Positions 11,171 to 22,029 of a DNA stretch of 64,000 nt are shown in pieces. The first letter of the stretch is position 1; every line of letters starts with the position of its first letter. The stretch lies in contig CM028335.1 in the NCBI GenBank assembly GCA_016647705.1, positions 6,588,579 through 6,652,578 of the forward strand, written 5' to 3'. The translations under genes were made by a program, and so were the position numbers. The notes under the pieces are model-generated. The model was not told the origin of the DNA. It saw nothing but the letters and a program-made list of their open reading frames with translations, and searched no databases. Source of the stretch: Eucommia ulmoides. Its lineage: Eukaryota > Streptophyta > Magnoliopsida > Garryales > Eucommiaceae.

Positions 11171-12395
11171 CGCTTCACGGTGTCTCCAATGTCTGCCTCG
11201 TAGAAGCTCATACCCTTGGCCAGAGAGACAACCAAGTTTGGTGCAGGTCGGGAGCACAAATCATAAGATAATCTTTAATGCCTTAGTCCGTCAATAAAAG
11301 CGTTCAAGGCCACGACATCCGGGATTTCTTCGTAGCATAGGCTTTCCCCGTGGAACCAAGAAACAAAGTCTCCCAAGGTTTCGACAATTTCTTGTCGGAG
11401 GGAGAGAAGGTGAGTTGTCGTTTTGGGTCTCTTTCGAGAACAGTCAAAATGGGCCAAGAAGAGTTGTTCCAATTGAGCGAATATTGAGATTCAAGATGAA
11501 GTTAACTCTTAGAACCAGGTGTTGGCCATTCCAGTGAGGGTGAGAGGAAATGACTTACACCTCATCCTTACGGAGGCCGTGTACATGTCCATGAAAGCAA
11601 CAAAAATGGAAAGGTGATCAACGAGGTCAGTAGTTCCATTGTATGTAATTATTTGCGGTCTAGGAACCTGTACAGAACCACCTCAAGCACAATATCATCG
11701 ACAAAAAGAAACCTTATCTCAGAAGGGAGTCCAGCAGTACCTCCGGGGCCCCGTATTTGCACGAGCGTTGCCTTCATCTTAGCAACGTGCCTTTCCAATA
11801 CAGCTTCACCCCTGGGCGGGATTGCAACATGGAAATCCTCTGCTCGGTAACCTTGGGAGGAAAAAGGTGTATAGCTGGAAGCGGCCAGTTCGGCAAGATC
11901 CCGCTCCCTTATCGGGTCGGCCACGTAGACGAGGCTGATTTCTCGGGATGTGACCTTCAGAGTGAATCACACGTTCCAATTCTTGGTGACGATCGTCACC
12001 CCCTGTATGCCGGAGAACCCGTCCCTCTCGGTCGGGAGCCGATGGTAGGTGGCGTTCATCCTTTTCTGTGTTCCGGAGAACCAGTTCCCGTTGATCCAGG
12101 GCTAGTGACAGGTGGAAGAGAATGGTGTCGAGATAAGTTTGAAATTAAAACAATTGATTCTCGAAATTGTCAAGTCGCACCGTAATTGGGAGATGACCCA
12201 GCATGGGGTCCCGCAGGTGGAGCCGACGGGCCTGCTTGATTGATGGGGAATGCATTTTCTTTTTCTTTTTTCAGGGATAGAGACAACAGTCCTCACATTC
12301 GGTTGGTGATTTGTTGACATGCCTCCAGTCGGGTTGCTATCCACCATACTGTTAAGGTTTATTGGTCGCAAAAACTGATCTGACCTTGTATTCAT
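11171..12395 (-). pseudogene. Gypsy gag, frameshifted (minus strand)
   Basis: The frame opens about 60 nt downstream of the primer-binding site (ATG at 12395). After a variable N-terminal part, the 11924-11649 frame leads by a frameshift near 11665 into the retrotransposon gag core, readable as YNGTTDLVDHL, MDMYTASVRMRCKSFPL and LTLTGMANTWF (about 11640-11510). Another shift leads to the last part (11472-11275), with FVSWFHGES and VALNAFIDGL, the conserved C-terminal gag helix region. Several shifts and stops interrupt it. The core is the PF03732-type gag of plant Ty3 elements. It is the only protein of this element. Confidence 0.7.
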
Positions 12396-12455
12396 CTAAC
12401 CACTAGCCAGGAGGATAGCAAACGATGATTAAAGAGAGGCTTTTTGTAGCGTTTT

Positions 12456-12470
12456 CCACAGACGGCGCCA
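12456..12470 (-). other. Primer-binding site of the gag-only gypsy element
   Basis: On the minus strand, TGGCGCCGTCTGTGG follows the LTR end after a short spacer. It begins with TGG as expected for pairing with a tRNA 3' CCA. I did not identify the tRNA. Confidence 0.7.
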
Positions 12471-12473
12471 AAC

Positions 12474-13495
12474 TATTGATGTCAAATTTTGGTCGACACC
12501 AATAGTATGGTCTGGTCAGTCCTTGGATGGAGTTGGAGGGGTCCGAAACGGAGATCTTTAGTTCGTGTAGCTTTTGATCCGCTGAGAGATCTCTAGCTGG
12601 GAAGAGGAGGGCTTGTGTTGAAAAGAGCCCAAAAACCTTTTGGTCAGATAAGGGGAGGACCAAAATGCCTTGGGATCTTTGGAAAGGCAAATCTGCACTT
12701 AGAATGGAGCAGATACGGGAAGAAGACAACTGAAATGCCTTCTGATTCAGGAAGAGGAAAAGCCGGAGATGGGCAGCTACTTGTTTCCTGCACACACAAA
12801 CTGGCCGGGGGTATCCCAAAAAACCCCTTCGGCGTGAGAATCAGTGTACAGGAGAAAACGTTTATAATGTAATTTGCCAAAAGAGATAAGAGAGAGAGAA
12901 AGTAGTGAGCTTAGTTTCTCTTCTCTGTTTTGAGGAGAATTTTTTTCATTACCTTTGGATAATTGTATGCCCTCATTTATATAGGCATAAAGAGGATTAT
13001 ATTAGGGCTTAAGCAAGGGTTTAATGTCTCCTCAATGATCACATTATGGTTGTAGTTTGGCTTGTAGCCAATGGAGATATGCCAAGAGGCCCTCATGATG
13101 GCCATGTAATAAGATATTTGGTGATATTTTGGTTGGGAAAGAGGGCCACAATCATGACTATGGATATTTTGGGAGATTGTGGGATATTTTGGAGGTAGAG
13201 AACCGAGCCATTTATGTTATTTTGGAAGTGGAGAACCGAGCCAGCTTGTGGACAAACGGAGGAAGACATTTACCTGATGTGGCCGAGATGGGGAATTTAA
13301 CACCTGCCCTTCCTGAATAGCTAGAGACGGAAAGGGGAGTTATGAGAAGGTTCTTGCCCTGCTCTTCCCGAATAGTCAGAGATGGGAAGGGGAGCCTTGC
13401 TGAGGAGCTTGTGGAGTGCGCCCGGATGGGGAATTTGTTCCTCTGCTCGGTGAAATCTTCACACTTAGTCTTTATCATGCTTTGAGCTTTGTAGC
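12474..13495 (-). mobile_element. 5' LTR of gag-only gypsy element, proximal segment
   Basis: Starts TATTGATGTC (TGTTGATGTC in the partner LTR) and is interrupted at 13495 by the Ogre-type element. It resumes at 27438 and ends at 27500. Combined length about 1085 bp against 1105 bp for the partner. Confidence 0.85.
13491..13495. repeat. Target site duplication of the Ogre-type element, left
   Basis: GTAGC here and GTAGG at 27433-27437. The uninterrupted partner LTR reads CTTTGTAGGGAG near 9363-9374, showing that GTAGG was the original target and the left copy has one substitution. Confidence 0.85.
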
Positions 13496-13900
13496 TATAG
13501 ACACGGCATTTTGACCGCCTCGCAAAAAAATTATACTTTATTTTATAGTTACCTTTATTTTATTTTTCTATTTATTTTGTTTTGATTGTACCGTATTTGT
13601 GCGGTTTAATACTGCTAAATTAAGTTTTATTAATCTCTTAAGTAAATTAAATATTAGTAATTGATTTTTTTTTTTTTTTTTGGTTTTGTAGATTTTTCGA
13701 AGTGGAATAAAAACGCGTTCATTCAGAACAAAATAGACAAGAAACAGACGAGAATGAGAGAGGTCTGGACCGAACGGGGGTAGGGGGGCTACACAAAGGT
13801 CGCACGTGCGACCAGTGTACTGGCCGCATATTTTGGTGCACCAAATTTCGGTGCACCCACCCCCTTTTTCTTACCTTTTTGTGTGTTTTTCGGACGAGTT

Positions 13901-13938
13901 TCAGAGCCTTCATTCCTATAAATAGAATGAAGGCTCAC
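13901..13938 (+). promoter_or_regulatory. LTR promoter: TATA box inside an inverted repeat (5' LTR)
   Basis: TATAAATA at 13917-13924 lies in the middle of arms GAGCCTTCATTC and GAATGAAGGCTC, which are exact reverse complements. The 3' LTR has the same arrangement. The element's RNA would be expected to start about 30 bp downstream. Confidence 0.6.
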
Positions 13939-14204
13939 AACACCGAGAGGGGATTTTTTTTGAGAGGGAGAGGTGAAATCTGGAGAGAAATTTTGAAGAA
14001 AATAATATTATTTTCATTTTATTGTAATTTTGAAGAAGAAAAAAATCTCCAAAAAGGTGGTAAATTTTCATCTATTGTAAATCTTACTCTTATTTTTAAA
14101 TAAGTTGTTATTATACTAATCTCTCTTTTTTTTTTTTTTTTTTGTAAATTAGATTTTTTTTTCTTTTTATTATTTATTTATTTCTTTTTTTTTTTTTGAG
14201 TAAA

Positions 14205-15230
14205 TAAAACGAGGTGGAAAATTCCCAACCTTCCATTGGAACGGTTTAAGTTTAGAAGGGAATTACTCCCCTCGATGCGTGTGAGTGTGTGGGCGCGTGT
14301 ATTTTATTTAATTTGTATTAAATATAATGTGCTAACAATACGAGGTGGAAAACTTCTGACCTTCCATTGGAACGGTTTAAGTTTAGAATGAAATTACTCC
14401 CCTTGAGAAGTGTGTGTGTGTGTGTGTGTGTGTGCGTGTGTGTGCGGGTGTTTTATTTAATTTGCATTAAATATAATGTGCTAACAAGATAAGGTGGAAA
14501 ATTCTCAACCTTCCATTTGAACGGTTTAAATTTAGAAGGGAATTATTCCCCTCGATGCATGTGTGCGTGTGTTTTATTTAATTTGTATTAAATATAATGT
14601 GCTAACAAGATAAGGTGGAAAATTCCTAACCTTCCATTTGAACGGTTTAAATTTAGAAGGGAATTACTCCCCTCGATGCGTGTGTGCGTGTGTTTTATTT
14701 AATTTGTATTAAATATAATGTGCTAACAAGATAAGATGAAAAATTCCCAACCTTCCATTTGAACGGTTTAAATTTAGAAAAGAATTACTCCCCTCGATGT
14801 GTGCGTGCGTGTGTGTGGGTGTGTTTTCTTTAACTCGTATTAAATATAATGTGCTGGCAAGATAAGGTGGAAAATTTCCAACCTTCAATTTGAACGGTTT
14901 AAATTTAGAAGGGAATTACTCCCCACGATGTGTGCGTGCGTGTGTGAGCGTGTGTTTCTTTAACTCGTATTAAATATAATGTGCTGACAAGATAAGGTGG
15001 AAAATTCCCAACCTTCCATTGGAACGGTTTAGGTTTAGAAGTGAATTACTCCCCTCGATGCGTGTGAGTATATGCGTGCGTGTGTTTCTTTAACTTGTGT
15101 TAAATATAATGTGCTAACAAGATGAGGTGAAAAATTCCCAGCCTTCCATCAGAACGGTCTAGGTTTAGAAGGGAGATCACTTCCCTCAATGTGTGTATGT
15201 ATATGTGTGTATATGAGGAGGATTTCAAAA
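14205..15230. repeat. Eight-unit minisatellite within the 5' LTR
   Basis: Units of about 118-150 bp start near 14209, 14340, 14491, 14608, 14731, 14862, 14991 and 15120. Each has AAGGTGGAAAATTCCCAACC, GAACGGTTTAAATTTAGAAG, ATTACTCCCCTCGATG, a variable GT-rich run and TTAAATATAATGTGCTAACA. Length differences lie mainly in the GT run. Confidence 0.9.
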
Positions 15231-15616
15231 TAAAATTAAAACATTCGGATTTAAATTTTAATTGGACTTAATCGGATAAGGTACCGTCTTTGGACGGGCG
15301 TCTTGGGGTGCTTGACACCTTCCCCGAGCGTAACTGACCCCCGAACTCTTTAAACGAATCTCTGGTCAGACCATGTTATTTTAGGAGTCAAATTTTTACT
15401 TAAGCCATTTTTTTTAAAATTGTTTTCAAAAAAGAAAAATATGGTGACCTAGCACATCATTTAAACCCAATGCTAGGTGGCGACTCCTTTTTCTAAAACA
15501 GGCTTTAGTATATTTTAATGAGAAAATCGACGTTTTTAAAAACCCTTCTCATTTTACCAGCGCCAAGCATATATTCTATTTTTTGATTTTCTCTGGAAAA
15601 TCGGGGCACGTTCAGC

Positions 15617-15635
15617 TGGCGACTCCACTGGGGAC
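15617..15635 (+). other. Primer-binding site, tRNA-Arg type
   Basis: TGGCGACTCCACTGGGGAC, two bases after the LTR end. From memory it is complementary to the 3' end of plant tRNA-Arg(ACG), the primer reported for Ogre-type elements. Confidence 0.75.
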
Positions 15636-15968
15636 CCATAGAGGGTCGAGCCCAATATGTCTGAATAAGTCCAACTAATCTAAAGTCCAAATGTTAAATT
15701 TTATTTTATTTTATTTTATTTTTTTCCCTCAATTCAGTAAATAAGTTGTGATTTATTTATTTATTATTTTTTTTTTTATCATTTATTTTTTATTTTTTTA
15801 TATATTTTCTTCTTCTTTTCCTTATTTCCTCTTAGGCTCCTATATCGTTGTAAATCCTCTGACAAAAGCAAAGTTGTCTTGTATCCATATTATCCCCTCA
15901 GGATTCTATGATACAAGACAAGAAAGGGTTTTTTGGTACTCGATGGATTGATGACGTCTGGGGAAGTC

Positions 15969-16010
<42 letters not shown>

Positions 16011-16307
16011 CACACCAAACAAATTCAAAGTTTTCAATATCGGTAGGGAACGACAAAAAAAAAAAGAAGGATTTTTCATGTACCATCATTTGTTTTAATT
16101 GGTCGTTATTGAAATTGAAATCTTCGAACTAGAATGGGCTTTAAGACCACTTAAGACCCACGTAAACTAATAAAATGATTTTATTTTTTATTTTTTATTT
16201 TTGTAGAAAAAGGCAAGACAAAGAAAATTGGTCCCAGAAAAGCAAATCCAGTTCTCCCCTTTCGAAGTCCGATCTTTACACGCAGTCGAGCACCGACTCA
16301 TTCTAGG
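15636..16307 (+). other. Leader of the Ogre-type element
   Basis: Non-coding leader between PBS and gag. It holds T-rich stretches (15690-15830), a pure A run of nearly 40 bases (15971-16009) and no upstream ORF, unlike classical Ogre elements. Confidence 0.6.
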
Positions 16308-18386
16308 ATGACATCAGAAAGCAATCCCGAATCTCCCCGAACGACCCAGATGGCTTAGATGCAGGAAACTATTGACAGGTTGATGAAAAGGATCAACGAA
16401 CTTAGCCGACCTCAGGACGTGCCTATTCCTCCGTCTAACGGGACTCTTGTGACTGAATCCCCAAATGGAAACCCTGCAAGTATTGGGATGGAGAACTCAG
16501 GGCTGAATCCGAACCACGTCGGCCCGAACTTTGCAGTACCGATCTACTATGGACCTCAGATGGGCCCTCATCCTTTCGCCTATGGAGCTCCGGCATATCC
16601 CATCTAGGGGCATGTCTATCAGGCCTCACCAGGGGGCTCGGCCCCCGCCGCACCGCAGATCCTCATTCACCCGGAGAGGGTCGTTGCTCCACCAAACAAT
16701 TCAAATGATAGCCAACCGACCCCGGTCATTGAAACTGAAAACAAAGAAGAGAATGGCCCTCCACCGGCTTGGCTTCTGAAAATGGAGAAATTGGAAAAAA
16801 CTATGGAAGAATGGCAAAAGGAGAAGCCATCCAGGAAAGCGACATACAAGGAGTTGTCAGCACCACCCGGGGTTGTGTACCCAAAAAATTTCGTGGTTCC
16901 AGAGTTCACAAAATATGATGGCACTGGCCCTCCAGAATGGCATATCAGCGTTTACAAAGAAGAGTTAGGAATTCATGCTCGGAACGAAGACCTTCGCCTA
17001 AAGATGTTTCGGAGATCGTTGAAAGGACCGGCTCTCAACTGGTACATGACCCTGGAGCTATCACAGATTAAAATATTTGAAGATCTGGTAGAGGCCTTCT
17101 GTGAGCAATATGTGTACAATAGGGATGCCGCGCCAGACCGCAATACCCTCTACCAGATACTGAAAAATAAAGACGAAAGTTTTCGGAGGTATACTGCCCG
17201 TTGGAGGGAAAAGGCTGCCAAAGTTGTCCCTAAGCTGAGCGAGGCGGCTCAATTAGAGATATTCAAGTCAATTCAGTCACCGCCGTTCTATCCAGATCTC
17301 TCGAGCATAGCAGTGGTTTCTTTCGACGATGCGATCAAACAGGCCGAGGTGACGGAAGAAGGAATAAGGAGCGGAAAAATTGAAGGGGCCCAATCCAATC
17401 TGACGAAAAGGTCAGCCCCGCCAAAGAAGAAAGAAAATGAAGTAGCTGTTGTCGTTTCCCCTCGGCAAACCCATTACCAGAACTACCCCCAAGCTTCCTG
17501 TCCCCAAAACTACCCGAACCAGAACAACCAATATCACAACTACCCTCCTCAAAATCGCCAAAACCAAAATTATCCTAAAAACCAACCCTATTCCCAAAGC
17601 CGCCCCCGCTATTACCAAAATGTACCTCCCCCTTATCAAAACCACATTCCCCAATATTATCCTCAAGCCTACCCAGCACCCTCTTACCATACCTATCAAC
17701 CACACCCGAACACCCCACCTCAAATTCCTAACCGCACTCCAAGGTCAGGAACCCAATACCACCAAGACCTTCTACCTCATGCTACTGGGGAAAATTTCTA
17801 GAACGACAACAGAGAGCTACAAGACCTTCCGATCTCGATCACCGAGTTGTACCGGAATTGTTTGAAGCAGGGGATGCTGACGCCACTTCCATTCTACGAA
17901 GTTAAACCTGGGAGTAAAGCAGCTTCTTCAAATGCTTTCTGTGAATACCACTTGGGAACCAGAGGACATGCGACTGAGCAATGCTTTCAGTTGAAAGACA
18001 AAATCCGGGAGTTTATATGGACCGGAGCCATCACGTTTCCTAAAAAACCTGAGGCTGGTACGCCAAATTGTAAGCAAAATCCGTTACCTGAACACGCCTC
18101 CTCAGGAAGTGGCGTCAATCTAATTTTCACAGAGGAGGTCGAGGAAGAAGTTGATGTGATCGATATCGGTGGTGTTTGTTTACACCCGGAGGTTCTCTAC
18201 GGAGGGTTCGAATTACATCTAGAAAGGGTAGCCCAAAAATTGGAGAAATCTCTAGTTTTGTCTTTCCCAATCTAAAAGATGGTGGAAAATCTCAATAAGG
18301 TTCCATGGAATTATGAGATCGTCGCTAAAACAGGAGAAGGAGAAGAATTGCCAATCTCAGTAGGAGAAACCAGTGGAATCACTCGT
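16308..18386 (+). pseudogene. gag: Gag of the Ogre-type element, stops in frame
   Basis: One reading frame from the ATG at 16308, interrupted by stops at 16356, 16605, 17799 and 18273. The longest open part (16782-17801) holds the retrotransposon gag core: FTKYDGTGPPEWH, FRRSLKGPALNWYM, FCEQYVYNRDAAPDR and ESFRRYTARWREKAAKV. A Tyr/Pro/Asn/Gln-rich region (17460-17760) follows. Beyond the third stop comes a knuckle-like CEYHLGTRGHATEQC at about 17941-17985, typical of Tat gags. Around 18385 a one-base deletion moves the reading to the next frame. The role in an active copy would be particle assembly and RNA packaging. Confidence 0.85.
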
Positions 18387-19785
18387 CTGGAAGGGTGTAT
18401 ACGCCACAGGATTTGATCAGGATTCCTGTGAGGGAACCAAGAGGGGCTCTGAAAAAGCCGGTGTCAGAACCGGAGGCTCACGACTTCCTAAAGGCAATGA
18501 AGAATTCAGAATACAAGATAGTGGAGGAACTCAGCAAAGCACCGGCGTAAATCTCGATGCTCTCACTATTCCTATCCTCAGAAGTACACAGACAGGCACT
18601 GCTGAAAGTCCTAAATGAAGCCCACTTGCCTAGCACGATCTCTCTGGAGAAGTTTGTCACACTGGTCGAGCAGGTCCTAGGATCTAACACCATCACTTTC
18701 ACAGATGACGAGATGGACGATGATGGAACAGGTCACAACAAGCCTTTGAATATCACGGTCGAAAGCCATGGAATGTTTATAGCTCGGGTGCTGATTGACA
18801 ATGGATCCTCACTAAATATCTGTTCTTTGTCGACCCTAGAAGAAATGGGAATAGATCTATCACAGGTTCGATCGTCTAAGACGGTTATCCGAGCATTCGA
18901 TGGGGTTAGGAGAGATAGCGTTGGAGAGATTGACCTGCCAATTGAAATTGGTCCAATACAGTTCAATGCGAAGTTCCAAGTGCTCGACATACCTGCTTCG
19001 TACAACCTGTTGCTGGGGAGGCCGTGGATCCATAACGCTGGGGCAGTGCCTTCATCTCTACATCAGAAGATCAAGTTTATCATTGATGACACACTGTACG
19101 TGATCAGGGCTGATTCAGATATCATACCTTTCCATCAAGCGATAAGTCGGCATGTCCCGTTAACAGATGACGGAAAGGAGAAGGAGAAGATTGAAGCCTC
19201 TTATCACGTGTTCGACGTCGCGAATGCTACCTTTGTGAAGGAAGGAGGACACGAGATGACACCATCACTGTCTAATACTGTGGCCTTCGTTGCTAAAGAA
19301 ATGAAGTCTCGGGGTTGCATTCCCGGGAAAGGTTTGGGCAAGAATCTAGACGGAATTACAGAACCGATAGAAGTCAAGGAGAAGATGGGGAGATTCGGAT
19401 TGGGATACGAGCCGACAAAAGCAGACAGGACGAAGTTCTTTCGGAAGAAGAAGGATGGATCCCCAGACAACCAGCTAATGAAAATTCCGCATATCCGGGG
19501 CACTTTCCCCTATCCCGCAGAAACCATCAACAAGGGAAAAGAGACCGCAGGATTCGAGTTGCACCTTGAGAGAGTAATGATCAAAGAAGCTGTGAATGTA
19601 ATCATGAGAGATGAGGCAGGGCCAAGTCATGGGTCTGGTATTCGAAACCAAGGGAAAAGAAAAGCTGCAAAATTGGGATTCTTGTTCTCTCCTAATTCGC
19701 CAGGCGTTTCGGTAAACTTAGGGAGATTTTCTATTGGTCATCCCGCCATCCACCTAACCTTCTGGATGGAAAATGATTTTGCTTT
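18387..19785 (+). pseudogene. pro: Protease region of the Ogre-type element, with G-patch
   Basis: Reading frame 2. A stop at 18548 separates the linker (RIPVREPRGALKKP) from the open part 18557-19789. The aspartic protease has active-site motif VLIDNGSSLNI (about 18790-18822), the DNGSS form seen in Tat-clade elements, and a second motif YNLLLGRPWIH. A glycine-rich G-patch segment follows (GCIPGKGLGKNLDG, about 19312-19353). The 3' boundary is set by a predicted splice donor at 19786; the unspliced frame ends at a TAA four bases further on. Confidence 0.8.
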
Positions 19786-19865
19786 GTAATGGTTTTTTAT
19801 ATTTAATGAATGCAATTCTGTTTTATCTGACATATGGTTTAAATGTTTAAATTTTATGCTTTCAG
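19786..19865 (+). other. Predicted 80-bp intron between pro and RT
   Basis: Donor TTT|GTAATG at 19786 and acceptor GCTTTCAG|GATG ending at 19865, with a T-rich interior. The intron contains the pro stop codon. Removal joins a two-base codon start to a one-base remainder and continues directly in the RT frame, so splicing gives one gag-pro-pol frame. A spliced intron at this location is a known property of Ogre elements; splicing here is inferred from sequence only. Confidence 0.75.
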
Positions 19866-20955
19866 GATGCCTAAATTACCAGTGTATGATGCATGCGATA
19901 TAACTGAGCTAGAGTGCGATAAGTATGATTTCAATAAAGAACCAGACCATAACCTGATGGGAGTGGAAACAGAAGATGACTCTTGCCAGCCAGACGATGG
20001 TGAGATCCGAAAAGCTTTTACGGAGTTCGAGAACAAGCCGATTCCCAGTAACGATGAGACCGAGTTGATAGACTTGGGGACCTCGGAAGAGTTGAAGGAA
20101 GTAAAGATTGGATCAGCCCTCATGACTCTGGAAAAGAAAGAGTTGACAACGCTCTTAATTTCCTACCAAGATATCTTTGCCTGGTCCTACGATGACATAG
20201 TAGGACTGGACAAGAGTATCGTGGCCCATAAGTTGCCGCTAAAGCCGGGGAGTGTACCAGTCAAACAAAAGTTGAGAAAGTTGAGGCCCGCTGTCAGCCT
20301 CGAGGTCAAGGAGGAGATTGTGAAGCAATTCAATGCCCAAATTATTGAAGTCTGTAACTACAGTGAATGGCTCTCAAATGTCGTTCCCGTGCCAAAGTCC
20401 TCGGAAAAAATCAGAGTCTGCGTGGATTATCGCGATCTCAACCGAGCAAGTCCAAAAGATGATTTCCCACTGCCAAACATTCACATCATCATCGATAATA
20501 CTGCGGGGCGAAAGCTCTATTCTTTCGCCGATGGATTCTCTGGCTATAATCAGATTCTGATGGATGAGAAAGATCGAGAAAAGACAGCCTTCACTATACC
20601 ATGGAGAGTCTTTTGCTATAGGATGATGCCTTTCGGTCTCAAAAATGCCGGGGCAACATACCAAAGAGCAATGACGACCCTTTTTCATGATATGATACAC
20701 AAGGAGATGGAGGTATATGTAGATGACATGATCGTTAAATCTCAGGAGAATGAGGATCATCTCTGCCATTTGAAAAAGATGTTCGATAGACTTCGAAAGT
20801 ACCAGCTCAAGCTCAATCCAGCAAAATGCGCGTTTGGGGTGGCTTCCGGAAAACTTCTTGGTTTCATGGTAAATCGCCATGGAATCGAGATTGATCCTGC
20901 AAAGACGAAGGCCATTCGTGAGATGCCACCACCGAGAAATGAGAAAGAGATCTGA
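19866..20955 (+). pseudogene. Reverse transcriptase of the Ogre-type element
   Basis: Open in frame from the intron acceptor to a TGA at 20953. RT motifs are in order: VCVDYRDLNRASPKDDFPLP, YSFADGFSGYNQI with the first catalytic Asp, RMMPFGLKNAGATYQRAM, and YVDDMIVKS with the catalytic Asp pair. The thumb/connection GKLLGFMVNRHGIEIDPAK follows. The stop falls at the start of the connection segment; context suggests a CGA-to-TGA change. All catalytic residues are kept, so the nonsense change is the main visible damage. Confidence 0.9.
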
Positions 20956-21540
20956 GGTTTTCTGGGGCGATTAAATTTCATAGCCCGATTTATCTTCCAA
21001 CTCACTGCCACTTGTGAGCCAATCTTCAAGCTACTTCGAAAAGAAAGTGACGGGCGATGGAATGCAGATTGCCAGAATGCCTTGGAGAAAATTAAAGTCT
21101 ATCTAACGAACCCTCCCGTTCTAGTGCCGCCTCGGGAGAAGGTTCTGTTATTACTATATTTGTCAGTTCTCGACTCCTCCATGGGAGCTATTCTTGGGCA
21201 ACTCGATAAATCTGGAAAGAAGGAGCAAGCCATCTACTACCTCAGCAAGCACTTCACGAAGTATGAGAAAAATTATACCTTGCTGGAGAGGACCTGTTGT
21301 GCATTAGCTTGGTCTGCTCAAAGACTGCGCCATTATATGTTCCCACTGACTACCTACTTGATAGCCAGGATGGATCCCTTAAAGTACATCTTCGAGAAGC
21401 CGATTCTGTCAGGAAAAGTTGCAAAATGGCAGATGCTGCTGACAGAGTTCGATATCATCTACAAGACCCAAAAGTCAGTGAAGGGTCAGGCGATAGCAGA
21501 TCAGTTGGCTAGTTGTCCAGCTCAAACAGATAACCAGCCT
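20956..21540 (+). pseudogene. First RNase H domain (retroviral type) of the Ogre-type element
   Basis: Continues in the RT frame after the stop at 20953. GFLGRLNFIARFI and the downstream LLLYLSVLDSSMGAILGQ mark the connection and the gypsy-type RNase H (RT_RNaseH family). QAIYYLSKHFTKYEKNYTLLE and RHYMFPLTTYLIARMDPLKY are the usual family blocks. The domain ends in GQAIADQLA before a linker to a second RNase H. Confidence 0.85.
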
Positions 21541-21589
21541 CTTGAGACGCTATTCCCTGACGAGTTGATTCATGTGGTGGAGGAAGAAA

Positions 21590-22029
21590 ACGAGGAAACA
21601 GTTTGGAAAATGTATTTTGATGGAGCAGTGAACTCTCAAGGGGCTGGAATCGGAGCCGTTCTGGTTTCTCCAGGCAAGCAGCATTATCCAGTGGCTTCCA
21701 AGTTGAAGTTCTAGAGCACAAATAATCGAGCTGAGTACAAAGCCTGTATTCTAGGACTCCAGCTAGCTCTTGATATGAAAATCAAAGAATTGCTAGTGTT
21801 CGGAGATTCTGAGCTGATAATCAATCAGGTGACGGATAAGTATGCCACAAGAGATCCGACCTTGATAGCCTATAACAATCACCTCCTAGAGTTGTGCAAG
21901 CGATTTACGATAATAGAATTTGAAAGCATATCGAGGCTCAAAAATGACTTCGCCGATACCTTAGCTACCTTGGCATCTATGATCTCTATCACTCGAGAGG
22001 ATGATGATATCATTCCGGTGGTAATCTGA
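21590..22029 (+). pseudogene. Second (archaeal-type) RNase H domain of the Ogre-type element
   Basis: KMYFDGAVNSQGAGIGAVL gives the first catalytic Asp, NNRAEYKACILGLQLAL the Glu, and VFGDSELIINQV the next Asp. LKNDFADTLATLAS is the C-terminal block. This additional RNase H is the hallmark of the Tat clade and lies between the first RNase H and the integrase. Two stops interrupt it: TAG at 21712, just before the catalytic Glu, and TGA at 22027 at its end. Confidence 0.88.

Larger units (their letters stand above)
13496..15614 (+). mobile_element. 5' LTR of the Ogre-type element
   Basis: 2119 bp. Starts TATAGACACGGC (the 3' copy has the canonical TGTAGATACGAC) and ends GGCACGTTCA. It carries a TATA box at 13917-13924 and an eight-unit minisatellite at about 14205-15230. 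Compared with the 3' LTR, roughly 150 bp of the palindrome-rich U3 segment near 13800-13850 are missing. Confidence 0.9.

Noticed and set aside
15617..15635. Part of a tRNA gene
   Set aside because: Only the 3' end complement of tRNA-Arg is present, next to an LTR; it is a primer-binding site. No tRNA cloverleaf was found in the window.
20374..20880. 168-codon open frame on the minus strand
   Set aside because: Lies entirely opposite the RT coding region of the Ogre-type element; shadow frame without domain signatures.
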